Assembly (NCBI GenBank): GCA_002304445.1
Contig: NEVA01000001.1
Span: 124,001 to 188,000, forward strand
DNA: 64,000 nt
Source of the DNA: Opitutia bacterium Tous-C4FEB
Lineage (GTDB): Bacteria; Verrucomicrobiota; Verrucomicrobiia; Opitutales; Opitutaceae
Direction of reading: 5' to 3'
Under the pieces are notes generated by a model. That model searched no databases, was not told the origin of the DNA, and saw nothing but the letters and a program-made list of their open reading frames with translations. Position numbers and translations under genes: made by a program. Numbering within the stretch: position 1 is the first letter of the stretch; each line of letters begins with the position of its first letter. Shown here piece after piece: positions 8,472 to 17,428 of the stretch.

Positions 8472-10435
8472 GGCAAAAATCCGAATCGGCGACGTTTCAG
8501 CCGCAACACGATGCGAGCGCCTCCTCCCTCCGGCAGACCCGCTTCGACCTCGGCTCCCAGCAGGCGCGCCCGGCGCTTCAATGAAGCCGGCACTCGACCG
8601 TCCAGTCCGCGACCGTTGTCCGTCACCTCAAGCGTGATGGTGCCGTCGACCGCCGTCAGCCGCGTGCGGGCGGAGGTGGCACCCGAGTGACGGATGATAT
8701 TGATGAGGCTTTCCTGATAAAACAGCAGCAGGTCGATTCGCTTGCGGGGATTAAGCCGCCGCAGCTCAGCCTCGCCCTCGAATTCGATGTGATGGTCCAA
8801 ATCCGCCAAGATCCGAGTGGAGGCGCGACGCACGTCATTCACGAGATCGTCGTGAAGGTCCTCAGCTTCGAGCAGGTTGGTGCAATGGCGCGCGGCCCGG
8901 CCGGTGCGCTCGCTGAGCGACCGCATCCGCTGGAGGAGACCGCCCAGCCGCTCGGGAGACGTTCGGGCCGACAGTGCAAGGTCGCTGAGCAGGCCGATGG
9001 CGTGCAGGTCGGCCCCGAGTTCATCATGCAGGTCGGCCGCGATCCGTTTGCGGGTCTCCTCAATCGCGCGTTGTTGGCGACCGCGGTTGACGACGACGAT
9101 GACCACGACACCGCCGGCGAGCACGGCCACCAGCCCGGCCAAGCGCGCCATATTTATTTTCTGACGGGCATAGCGCCGGTTGAGTTCCGCGCTGACCAGC
9201 GGACGCTCGCGCTCCAACTCGTGCCGCTCCGCCAGTTGGTTCAACCATGTACGGACCGGCAAAATCGTGCCGTAAAAATTACGGCCATCCGTCAGACTCG
9301 AGAGGAGGCGGGCGGAATCCTCGGTCTTGAAGTTGGCGACGACCGGTTGATGCAGCGCGACATTGCGGCCGTTAGAAAACAGTTCGATCTCGGCAAAACC
9401 CAGCCGCGGGGCGACCGACGGAAAGTTCGGGTCACGGTTCATCTCAACAGCCACCAGACGCACGTAGCGGCCATCGGCGGCGGGAAACGTCTGCATCAGA
9501 ATCGGCCCCACGTCGTAAAGGGTGTCGCGGCGCAATTCGACCAAGACCCGGGCATCCGAGAAATCGGGCGCGCTCGCCGCCTCGACGCGGAGCACGTGCG
9601 GAATGCCCACATCGCCGGCGAAAGCCTGCGGCACCGTGTCGCTTTGGTCCACGGCATGAAGATGAAGCCGGGAGAGCGGAAAACTCGCGCCCAAATCGAC
9701 GGTCAGGGCCGGCTGATCGCCCAGCTCCGACGAGCTGAGATAGGCCACGCTTTTGTTGCCCGTGGCGGCCACCATCAAATAGGGCAGGAACCCATCCACG
9801 ACCGCCCCATCCGGCCAGCCGGGCGCACTGCTGCGCTCGCGGTTGCCGGGGTAGCGCACGGATTTGTGCAGGGCCACGTTTTCCTCGCCGCTGAAGGCCA
9901 AGATCTCGGAAAACTGGAGGACAAACTTCGCGTCGAATTCCCGCCTGGAAAGGATCGTGGCCTCGATGCGCAGCCAAGAGGCATTTATGCCGTGACAGGG
10001 TATGACCAACGGGGCGATGCGAGGCAGCAGGCCGTCGCGGCCGGTAAATTCGCCGATGATTTTCCCCGTGCGGTCCGCGCCGGTCCCGGCCCGCAAACGA
10101 AAGGACCGGGGGAAGCCGTCCGCTTGGAAGCCGTTAACCCCATCCCGTCGGATCGCGGGCACCAACACGACTTGATCGAGGGTCACCGCGTCGCCCAGTT
10201 CGATTTCGATCCACTCGTCCTGCTCGGCGGTGTCGTAGCCGCTGCTGCGGGAGCCAATGGCCCCGACCCCGCCGCTGAGGTTGTAATTCGCCAACTGCGC
10301 CAACTGCGCGTCGATTTCGTGGACGCGGTGCTCCAACGCGGCCAAAGAGAGATTCTCCAGCGGGGCGGTGGCGGACACCGCGGAAAGCGTCACCGCCAAC
10401 CAACCCATAAACCATCTGGTGACCATTCCGGACAT
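8468..10435 (-). CDS. membrane sensor histidine kinase (HisKA_3/HATPase) with F5/8-type C (discoidin)-like periplasmic regions
   Basis: EWIEIELGDAVTLDQVVLVPAIRRDG..FPRSFRLRAG, NVALHKSVRYPGN and NVALHQPVVANF in the ectodomain; one TM (LAGLVAVLAGGVVVIVVVN); RKRIAADLHDELGADLHAIGLLSDLA; N-box ESLINIIRHSGATSARTRL; DNGRGLD. 4-bp overlap with the response regulator. Confidence 0.85.
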   Translation of the reverse strand: MSGMVTRWFMGWLAVTLSAVSATAPLENLSLAALEHRVHEIDAQLAQLANYNLSGGVGAIGSRSSGYDTAEQDEWIEIELGDAVTLDQVVLVPAIRRDGVNGFQADGFPRSFRLRAGTGADRTGKIIGEFTGRDGLLPRIAPLVIPCHGINASWLRIEATILSRREFDAKFVLQFSEILAFSGEENVALHKSVRYPGNRERSSAPGWPDGAVVDGFLPYLMVAATGNKSVAYLSSSELGDQPALTVDLGASFPLSRLHLHAVDQSDTVPQAFAGDVGIPHVLRVEAASAPDFSDARVLVELRRDTLYDVGPILMQTFPAADGRYVRLVAVEMNRDPNFPSVAPRLGFAEIELFSNGRNVALHQPVVANFKTEDSARLLSSLTDGRNFYGTILPVRTWLNQLAERHELERERPLVSAELNRRYARQKINMARLAGLVAVLAGGVVVIVVVNRGRQQRAIEETRKRIAADLHDELGADLHAIGLLSDLALSARTSPERLGGLLQRMRSLSERTGRAARHCTNLLEAEDLHDDLVNDVRRASTRILADLDHHIEFEGEAELRRLNPRKRIDLLLFYQESLINIIRHSGATSARTRLTAVDGTITLEVTDNGRGLDGRVPASLKRRARLLGAEVEAGLPEGGGARIVLRLKRRRFGFLP

Positions 10436-10563
10436 CCACCCCTGATACGTACGGCCGTCTCGACAGTCTAGCCGATCCTATGGCCAAGGCGTCCACTCCA
10501 TCGGGCGCACCCCGCAAACACAGGGTAGGCGCGCCGCGGTTCCTCGTGTAACATTCCGTGTGG

Positions 10564-10598
10564 ACGGTTTTTCACACGAAAAACTGTTTTCAAGACAG
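10564..10598. promoter_or_regulatory. candidate operator/stem-loop in the divergent sensor-kinase/TBDR intergenic region
   Basis: GTTTTTC-ACAC-GAAAAAC is exact (10-bp arms with one mismatch at 10564-10587), overlapped by CTGTTTT-C-AAGACAG (10584-10598, one mismatch). Confidence 0.4.
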
Positions 10599-10669
10599 CC
10601 TCGTCCAGCTCCCTTCTCCGCTTTCGCGCATAACCAAGCTGTGTTCGCTCCAATCCCCAAACCCCACTC

Positions 10670-13600
10670 ATGAAATTCACTCTACTGCACTTGCGGCTCA
10701 CGCCCCTTATCGCGCTGCTCGGCGCGCCCGCCGCCATCGCCCAAACGACCACCGCCCCCCGTCCCGAGGCAATCGTGCTTACGCCTTTCGAAGTCTCATC
10801 CGCAAGTGACAACGGCTACGCAGCCACCGAGACGCTAGCCGGCACGCGCTTGCGTACGAACCTCCGCGACATCGGTGCTTCACTCAGTATCCTGACGCCC
10901 GAATTCATGCGCGACCTCGGCGTCAATTCCTTCGACCAAGCCTTGCTGTATACCCCGAGCGTCGATGCCAGCGAGGGCGACAACACCGATAACAATCGCG
11001 CCTCTGGCAACCAGATGCGTTTCGGGACCGGTCAGTCCTATTCGATCCGCGGCTTCAACACCAACGCGGGCAATCAGTCCGCTTCGCATGATTTCTTCAC
11101 CGCGCTCGACCCGGCAGACAATTACAATTTAGAGCGCGTCACCCTTTCGCTCGGGCCAAACGCGTTGTTGATCGGCGTGGGCAATCCGCAGGGCACCGCG
11201 GTCACTTCAACCAAACGGGCTATCCTCACACGGAGAAAATTCGATGTGCAGACCCAGTTCGACACCAACGGATCCCGGCGCGCGTCGTTCGACTTCAATC
11301 AGCCACTGATCAAGGATAAGTTAGGCATTCGACTCAACGCGCTGCACGACGAAGCGCGGGATTTCAGGAAATATGAAGGCAAGAACCAGGAGCGGATCAC
11401 TCTCAGTGTCGCGGCCAAGCCTTGGACCAACACCAAACTCACGCTCAACCATGAGAGCTACTCACTGGGCACGAACGCCGCGAGTTTGACCTGGGGCTTC
11501 GACAGTTCGGCCCTGCGTTGGGCGGCCGCCGGAAAGCCAGCCATCACCTTTGTTCCTATTCCGTCATGGACCACCACCGCGACCTACGTCGATGCTGCGG
11601 GTAACCGTATTCCGGTGGCGCGGGGCGTTGCGGACGAAGACGGATTTGTGGATGCCCGCGCCGACTTCGATCCAAACCTCGCTTTGAACCAAAACACCGG
11701 GAACACTCAAACGTGGGTCGTCGGCCTCAATGTGCCCAACCCGATGATGAACCTGCGCTACCAAGCCAACTTGGCCAACGCCACGTTCAGCGGGCAAAAC
11801 AACGCCTTCTACCAATCGAAAGATCCCTGGGCTACCTTTGGCTTGGCCAAGGAAGCCTATCTCTACGGTGGCACTTGGGACGAACCTTCCAACAAGCAGC
11901 ACGGCCGCTGGAGCCAGCTCATGGTCGAGCAAAAGCTGGCTGAGAATCTCTTTCTCGAAATCGGGGGCAACCTCGCACTGCACCATCAGACATTAGATAC
12001 GACCAACTTCATCAACGTCTCGATCGATCCGAACCGTTATCTGCCCGACCGCACCCTTAATCCGGGTTACCTCCAGCCCTTCGCGACCGCCAACGCGCAG
12101 CAGCGCCCGGTGAAGAACCGTTCCGAGGAATACCGCGCCACGCTTTCCTACGAACTCGATTTGACCAAACGCAACCGCTGGTTGGGCCAGCACAACTTCT
12201 CCGGTCTCGGGCAATATACCCGCAATGATGCCGAACAAGAAGTCACCGGCCTAAGCAACCTCGCGAGCGTCAGCCTTCCTGCTACGGCTGCGACCGGTTG
12301 GTCGGGCGATGTCTTGAACGGTGCGAACGCCGTCGGCTTTCGGGCGTATTTTGTGAATGGCAACATGCCCATCCTTCCCGACCTGATTCAGGCCAAGAAC
12401 AATATCCCGCTGCTCAACAGCTACGGCAAGCTCGTGGGCTATAGCGCAAACGAACAGGCGCCGATCAATCTCCGCGCAATGACCAGACTGAATGCGATCA
12501 AGAGCAAATTCCTCGACGATGCGATCTCGCTCGGCTGGCAGGCCCGTTGGTTCGATAACCGCCTCGTCACGGTCGTCGGCTATCGGCAGGACAAAACCAA
12601 AAGTTTCGGCGTGCCGACCGTGCGCAATGTCGTGCATCCCGAGATCCCCGGCTCGGCCACGGATCTGCTGAAGCGGAGCTTCGCCTCAGCTAAAGATATC
12701 TCGTATAACCCCAACCCTTCGATCGTCTCAAGCGGCCTCACGCGCACTTACGGCGGCGTTTATCATGCGTTGTCCTGGCTCTCGCTCACCTACAGCCGTT
12801 CGAGCAATTTCTTGCCGGTAACCAATGCCTCGTTGGTCAACGCCCTGGGCCAGCCCGCCCCCAATTCCTCCGGTCAGACGATCGACTATGGCGTGCGGCT
12901 CTCCCTGCTTCAGGGCAAGTTGGCCATCGGCGTCAGCAAATTTGAGACGTCAGCCGACAACCAAGCCCGCAACGCCAACGCCAGCGTGGGCCCCACCCGC
13001 AGTATCCTTACGCGCCTACGGACCTACAAGCTCGCCGGCGATCCCTACTTCGCCGACCTAGCAGCGGCGGGCGATTATCCCGTCGATACTGGTAACGTCT
13101 CGGACACCTGGAGCTATGTGGCTACGGGCTACGAGATGAATATCGTCTTCAACCCTTCCCGGAACTGGCGCATTTCCCTTTCTGGAAGTGAAAATGAGAA
13201 CGTGCTGGGCGACCATCTGCTCGCCGTGGGCGCCTACCTCTATACCGATTCGAAATATCAGGGTCTGGGCACATGGAAAAAATTCGCGGCGGAGCTCCGC
13301 AAGATCGAGGCCGGCCAGCGCTCCTCGATCTTCTCGCTCAATCCGGCCATCCCGGCCAATGTCACGCTGGCCGCCGCCGACGCGCTTTTCCTCGAACAAC
13401 AGATCGCCGGTCAAGAGGGGTCTTATCTCGATGATCAGGCCCTCAACGGCGTGACGACTTCACGCGCAGGCAAATACGCGTTCAACGGCCTTATCACGCG
13501 GTCCTTTTTTGAGGGACGCCTCAAAGGCTGGAGCACCGGCGTCAACTTCCGCTGGCGCAGTCCCGGCAACATCGGCTACGAGCGGATCAAAAACGCAGCC

Positions 13601-13879
13601 GGCGCTCCCGTCGGCAACCTAGATGTGACCCGCCCGCTAAGCGGGAAAGAGTCCTGGGATGTCGGAGCAATGATCGCCAACACGCGCCGCATTTTTGGCA
13701 ACGTCAACCTGCGGCTGCAGCTCAACATTCAGAATCTGCCTAACTGGCAAACCCCTCAGCTCGTGCGGGTCGGCTACGACACCAATGCCATCTACGGCAC
13801 CACCAACGCGCTGGTCGGGACCAACTGGCAGCTCCGCCGGCCCCGGAACTTCATCCTGACGTCGACCTTCGAATTCTAA
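10670..13879 (+). CDS. TonB-dependent receptor
   Basis: Signal peptide; IVLTPFEVSSASDNGYAATETLAGTRLRTNLRDIGASLSILTPEFMRDLG (plug); ERVTLSLGPNALLIGVGNPQGTAVTSTKRA; C-terminal aromatic residue (..ILTSTFEF). Confidence 0.93.
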   Translation: MKFTLLHLRLTPLIALLGAPAAIAQTTTAPRPEAIVLTPFEVSSASDNGYAATETLAGTRLRTNLRDIGASLSILTPEFMRDLGVNSFDQALLYTPSVDASEGDNTDNNRASGNQMRFGTGQSYSIRGFNTNAGNQSASHDFFTALDPADNYNLERVTLSLGPNALLIGVGNPQGTAVTSTKRAILTRRKFDVQTQFDTNGSRRASFDFNQPLIKDKLGIRLNALHDEARDFRKYEGKNQERITLSVAAKPWTNTKLTLNHESYSLGTNAASLTWGFDSSALRWAAAGKPAITFVPIPSWTTTATYVDAAGNRIPVARGVADEDGFVDARADFDPNLALNQNTGNTQTWVVGLNVPNPMMNLRYQANLANATFSGQNNAFYQSKDPWATFGLAKEAYLYGGTWDEPSNKQHGRWSQLMVEQKLAENLFLEIGGNLALHHQTLDTTNFINVSIDPNRYLPDRTLNPGYLQPFATANAQQRPVKNRSEEYRATLSYELDLTKRNRWLGQHNFSGLGQYTRNDAEQEVTGLSNLASVSLPATAATGWSGDVLNGANAVGFRAYFVNGNMPILPDLIQAKNNIPLLNSYGKLVGYSANEQAPINLRAMTRLNAIKSKFLDDAISLGWQARWFDNRLVTVVGYRQDKTKSFGVPTVRNVVHPEIPGSATDLLKRSFASAKDISYNPNPSIVSSGLTRTYGGVYHALSWLSLTYSRSSNFLPVTNASLVNALGQPAPNSSGQTIDYGVRLSLLQGKLAIGVSKFETSADNQARNANASVGPTRSILTRLRTYKLAGDPYFADLAAAGDYPVDTGNVSDTWSYVATGYEMNIVFNPSRNWRISLSGSENENVLGDHLLAVGAYLYTDSKYQGLGTWKKFAAELRKIEAGQRSSIFSLNPAIPANVTLAAADALFLEQQIAGQEGSYLDDQALNGVTTSRAGKYAFNGLITRSFFEGRLKGWSTGVNFRWRSPGNIGYERIKNAAGAPVGNLDVTRPLSGKESWDVGAMIANTRRIFGNVNLRLQLNIQNLPNWQTPQLVRVGYDTNAIYGTTNALVGTNWQLRRPRNFILTSTFEF

Positions 13880-13959
13880 TTCCTAAGTAGGTCTCGGACT
13901 TGCCCTCCCCCACCCTCGAAGGGCGGGTCCGAGACCCTGCCCTCACTTCAATTCCTCTC

Positions 13960-15579
13960 ATGAAGCTCTTCCCGCGTCTCGCCCACCCCGTTCTCTTTTT
14001 TCTCTCGGCGGTGACGATCGCCGCTGCCACCCCCGCCTCGCGCCCCAACATCATCTTTATCTTCGCCGACGATTGGGGCTGGGGCGATCTCTCCTCGCAC
14101 GGCCATCCGTGGCTGAAGACCCCGCACCTCGACCGGCTCGCCCGCGAGGGCACGGACTTTCATCAGTTCAACGTCCTCAACCCCGTCTGCTCACCGAGCC
14201 GCACGGCCGCGATGACCGGGATGTTTCCGTCTCGCTTCGGCATCTCTCAGCACTTCGCGGCGCCCGCGCAAAATCTGGCCCGCAACATGCCCGACTGGCT
14301 CGACGTCCGCGCGCCCAGCATCGCGCGAATTTTCCAGCAAGCCGGCTACCGCACCGCGCATTTCGGCAAATGGCATCTCACCAATCGCAACACCCACGGC
14401 GCACCGGAACCCACCGCCTACGGCTTCGATGAATTCGCCATCTTCAACGGCGGCGCCGAAACCGCCTCCGCCGATCTGCACGCCACCCCCGACAACGCCG
14501 CGAAGTTTATCGCCGCCAACAAAGACCGCCCGTTCTACCTCAACGTCTGGCTCCACGAGAGCCACCTGCCCCACGTACCCACCAAGGCCTCGCTCGAAAA
14601 ATGGTCGCACCTCGACGAGCAGAAACGCGTCTACGCCGCCGTCATCACCGATGGCGACAATGCCGTCGGTCGCGTGCTCGAAGCCCTCGATTCCGCCGGA
14701 ATTGCCCAAAATACGATCGTGATCTTCTCGAGCGACAACGGTCCCGAGACCACCGCACCCGCCGCGCAGCGCGAGTCCCGCGACAACGACGCGAAGGCCG
14801 CAGGCTACGGCGGCTACTACAGCGTCGGTTCCAGCGGCGGCCTGCGCGGCGAGAAACGCAGTCTCTTTGAAGGCGGCGTGCGCGTGCCCTTCCTCGTGCG
14901 CTGGCCCGGCCGCACGCCCGCCGGCGCGATCAACCACACCACCGCCTTCACTGCCGTCGATCTCCTGCCCACGCTCTGTGCGGCCGCCGGCATTACGCTG
15001 CCATCCGACTACCGCGGCGACGGCGAAAATCTGCTCGCCGCCCTCGCCGGCCAACCCGTCAAGCGCACGCGCCCCATCTTCTGGGACTGGACCGGCAAGG
15101 CCGCCGATCCCCACTGGTGGCCGCGCCTCGCCGTGCGCGATGGCGACTGGAAACTCCTCCTCACCGCCGACGCCCAGCGCGTCGCTTTGCACCGACTCAC
15201 CACCGACCGCGCCGAAGCCGTCGACCTCGCCAAAGATCACCCCGAAATCGTCGCCCGGCTCACGCAACTCGCACTCGCGTGGAAAGCCACCCTCCCCACC
15301 ACCGTCGATCCTTCGTGCATCAGCGTGGCCGACCGCGCCGCCGCCCCCGCGCCTCTCCCCGTCCCCGCTGCACCGCTTGCGCCCGCCAAAAAAACCACGC
15401 CCGACCGCGCCGCCGCCTTCACGCGTATGGACACCAATCGCGACGGCCTCCTCACGCCCGACGAATACGTCGCCGGCCAAAAAGGGGCGGCAAACATCGA
15501 ATCGCGCTTTAAGAATTTCGACCAAAACGGCGACGGGAAACTGAACCGCGAAGAGTTCATCACCCCATCGGGAAGATAA
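13960..15579 (+). CDS. sulfatase with C-terminal EF-hand pair
   Basis: [45 protein letters not shown] motif; HFGKWHL; SSDNG; C-terminal DTNRDGLLTPDEY and DQNGDGKLNREEF. ATG 13960 chosen. Confidence 0.95.
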   Translation: MKLFPRLAHPVLFFLSAVTIAAATPASRPNIIFIFADDWGWGDLSSHGHPWLKTPHLDRLAREGTDFHQFNVLNPVCSPSRTAAMTGMFPSRFGISQHFAAPAQNLARNMPDWLDVRAPSIARIFQQAGYRTAHFGKWHLTNRNTHGAPEPTAYGFDEFAIFNGGAETASADLHATPDNAAKFIAANKDRPFYLNVWLHESHLPHVPTKASLEKWSHLDEQKRVYAAVITDGDNAVGRVLEALDSAGIAQNTIVIFSSDNGPETTAPAAQRESRDNDAKAAGYGGYYSVGSSGGLRGEKRSLFEGGVRVPFLVRWPGRTPAGAINHTTAFTAVDLLPTLCAAAGITLPSDYRGDGENLLAALAGQPVKRTRPIFWDWTGKAADPHWWPRLAVRDGDWKLLLTADAQRVALHRLTTDRAEAVDLAKDHPEIVARLTQLALAWKATLPTTVDPSCISVADRAAAPAPLPVPAAPLAPAKKTTPDRAAAFTRMDTNRDGLLTPDEYVAGQKGAANIESRFKNFDQNGDGKLNREEFITPSGR

Positions 15580-15619
15580 CCGTCCCGCCACCCGTGTTAC
15601 CGTGCCCCGCACCTTTGTC

Positions 15620-17428
15620 ATGATCTCTTCGCGCCCGGTCCGCTCCGCCCTCCTGCTCGCCCTCACCGCGCTCACCGCGACTCCCAGCCACGCCGCCACC
15701 GCTCCCGCCAAAGCCCCCGCTCAATCCGCGGAGTTCTCGATGGACCAGATGTGGGGCGCCACGACGGTCAAGGCGGACCTCTCTTCCACCGATCGCGTCG
15801 CCCTCTTCCGCGACGGCAACTACGGCATGTTTATCCACTGGGGCATCTACTCGCACCTCGGCGGTCAGTGGAAAGGCCAGACCTTTTACGGCATCGGCGA
15901 GTGGATCAAACGGCAGATGAAAATCTCCGAATCCGACTACGTGGCCGAGGCGAAAAACTTCAACCCAAGCGCCTTCGACGCCCGAGAGATCGTCCGCGTG
16001 GCCAAGGCCGCCGGCATGAAATGGATCATCATCACCTCGAAGCACCACGACGGCTTCGCGATGTTCAAGTCCGCCCACCCGTTCAACATCGTCGACGCCT
16101 CCCCGTTTGCCCGCGATCCCATGAAGGAACTCGCCGACGCGACCCGCGAGGCCGGCCTCGGTTTCGGTTTCTATTACTCGCACAACCAAGACTGGACCGC
16201 CCCCGGAGGAAACAACGGCCCCCGGCAAAACGCCGACGGCTCGGCCGCCTCGTTCGACCAATACTTCCGCGAAAAATGTTACCCGCAGGTGAAGGAAATC
16301 TGCACGAACTATGGCCCGTTGAACTACGTGTGGTTCGACACCCCCGACAATATGCCCAAAGAACACGCGGAAAAACTCGCTGCGCTCGTACGCGAGACGC
16401 AGCCCGGCGCGTTGCTCTGCAGTCGCGTCGGTTACGGCCTCGGTGACTACCTCAGCAAGGGCGACATGGAAGTCCCTCCCCGCCGGATGGAGGATCTGTG
16501 GGAGACCTGCGATACCACCAACGATTCGTGGGCCTACGCGTGGTATGACCAAAATTGGAAGGACCGGAAAGAGATCCTCCATCGTCTCGTCTCCACGGTC
16601 GGTCGCGGCGGCACCTACCTGCTCAACGTCGGCCCAGATGGCTCCGGCCGCATTCCTGCGCAGGCGACCAAGTATCTCCTCCAAGCCGGCGAGTGGCTCC
16701 AACGCTACCCGCAGGTCGTCTACTCCGCCGGTCCCTCACCGTGGGACCACGCCCAACCGTGGGGCGATATCACGACGAGCGGCCACACGCTCAACCTCGT
16801 CGTTTTCGATTGGCCGAAAAACGGCCGCCTCATGCTCCCCGGCCTGCAAACCGCCATCGCCGCCGCCGGCCTTGTCTCCGGCGGAAAACTGCTTCCCATC
16901 ACCTGGGAAAAAATCGGCACGTGGACCGAACTTCAGCTCCCGTCTGCTCCGCCCGATCGCCCCGCATCCGTGATCGCGGTCAAGTTGCACGGCGCCCCCA
17001 AGGTAGACCAAACCATCGGCCTGCATCCGAATATTCCGACCCCGCTTTTGCTCGAATTCGCAGAGGTGATCGATGCCACGAAAAAACAAATCCGCTGGAT
17101 GGAGAAATTCGGCGAATGGAAAGCCGCCAACCAGGTCAGCGACTGGAAGCCCGGTGGCCGAGCGATCTGGACCGTCGATGTCGCCGCGGCCGGCGACTAC
17201 CGCCTCGACCTCACCTACAAAGGCGAAGGTAAACTTGTCTGGCGCATCGAAACCGACGAGGGCGTGACGCTCCAAAACCAGCAAAATTCGTCGCCCATTT
17301 ATCACTCGCACCCCTTCGGCTTGCTCACCTTCAAGACCACCGGCCGCCACACCATCGCCGTTTCTCTCATCGACGGCCCGGCCGACAAAGCCAGCCTCCA
17401 AGCAATCCGCCTGAGCCCCGTCGAATGA
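15620..17428 (+). CDS. alpha-L-fucosidase, GH29 family
   Basis: NYGMFIHWGIYSHLGGQWKGQTFYGIGEWIKRQMKI; MKWIIITSKHHDGFAMFKS; FGFYYSHNQDW; YVWFDTPDNM; GRGGTYLLNVGPDGSGRIP. ATG 15620 chosen; a GTG at 15602 is the alternative. Confidence 0.94.
   Translation: MISSRPVRSALLLALTALTATPSHAATAPAKAPAQSAEFSMDQMWGATTVKADLSSTDRVALFRDGNYGMFIHWGIYSHLGGQWKGQTFYGIGEWIKRQMKISESDYVAEAKNFNPSAFDAREIVRVAKAAGMKWIIITSKHHDGFAMFKSAHPFNIVDASPFARDPMKELADATREAGLGFGFYYSHNQDWTAPGGNNGPRQNADGSAASFDQYFREKCYPQVKEICTNYGPLNYVWFDTPDNMPKEHAEKLAALVRETQPGALLCSRVGYGLGDYLSKGDMEVPPRRMEDLWETCDTTNDSWAYAWYDQNWKDRKEILHRLVSTVGRGGTYLLNVGPDGSGRIPAQATKYLLQAGEWLQRYPQVVYSAGPSPWDHAQPWGDITTSGHTLNLVVFDWPKNGRLMLPGLQTAIAAAGLVSGGKLLPITWEKIGTWTELQLPSAPPDRPASVIAVKLHGAPKVDQTIGLHPNIPTPLLLEFAEVIDATKKQIRWMEKFGEWKAANQVSDWKPGGRAIWTVDVAAAGDYRLDLTYKGEGKLVWRIETDEGVTLQNQQNSSPIYHSHPFGLLTFKTTGRHTIAVSLIDGPADKASLQAIRLSPVE

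Noticed and set aside
8687-10471. 594-aa plus-strand ORF opposite the sensor kinase
   Set aside because: Antisense artefact of high GC; the kinase reading has HisKA_3, ATPase and TM motifs.
14191-15711. 506-aa minus ORF opposite the first sulfatase
   Set aside because: Gly/Val/Glu-rich shadow ORF; the sense strand carries sulfatase and EF-hand motifs.
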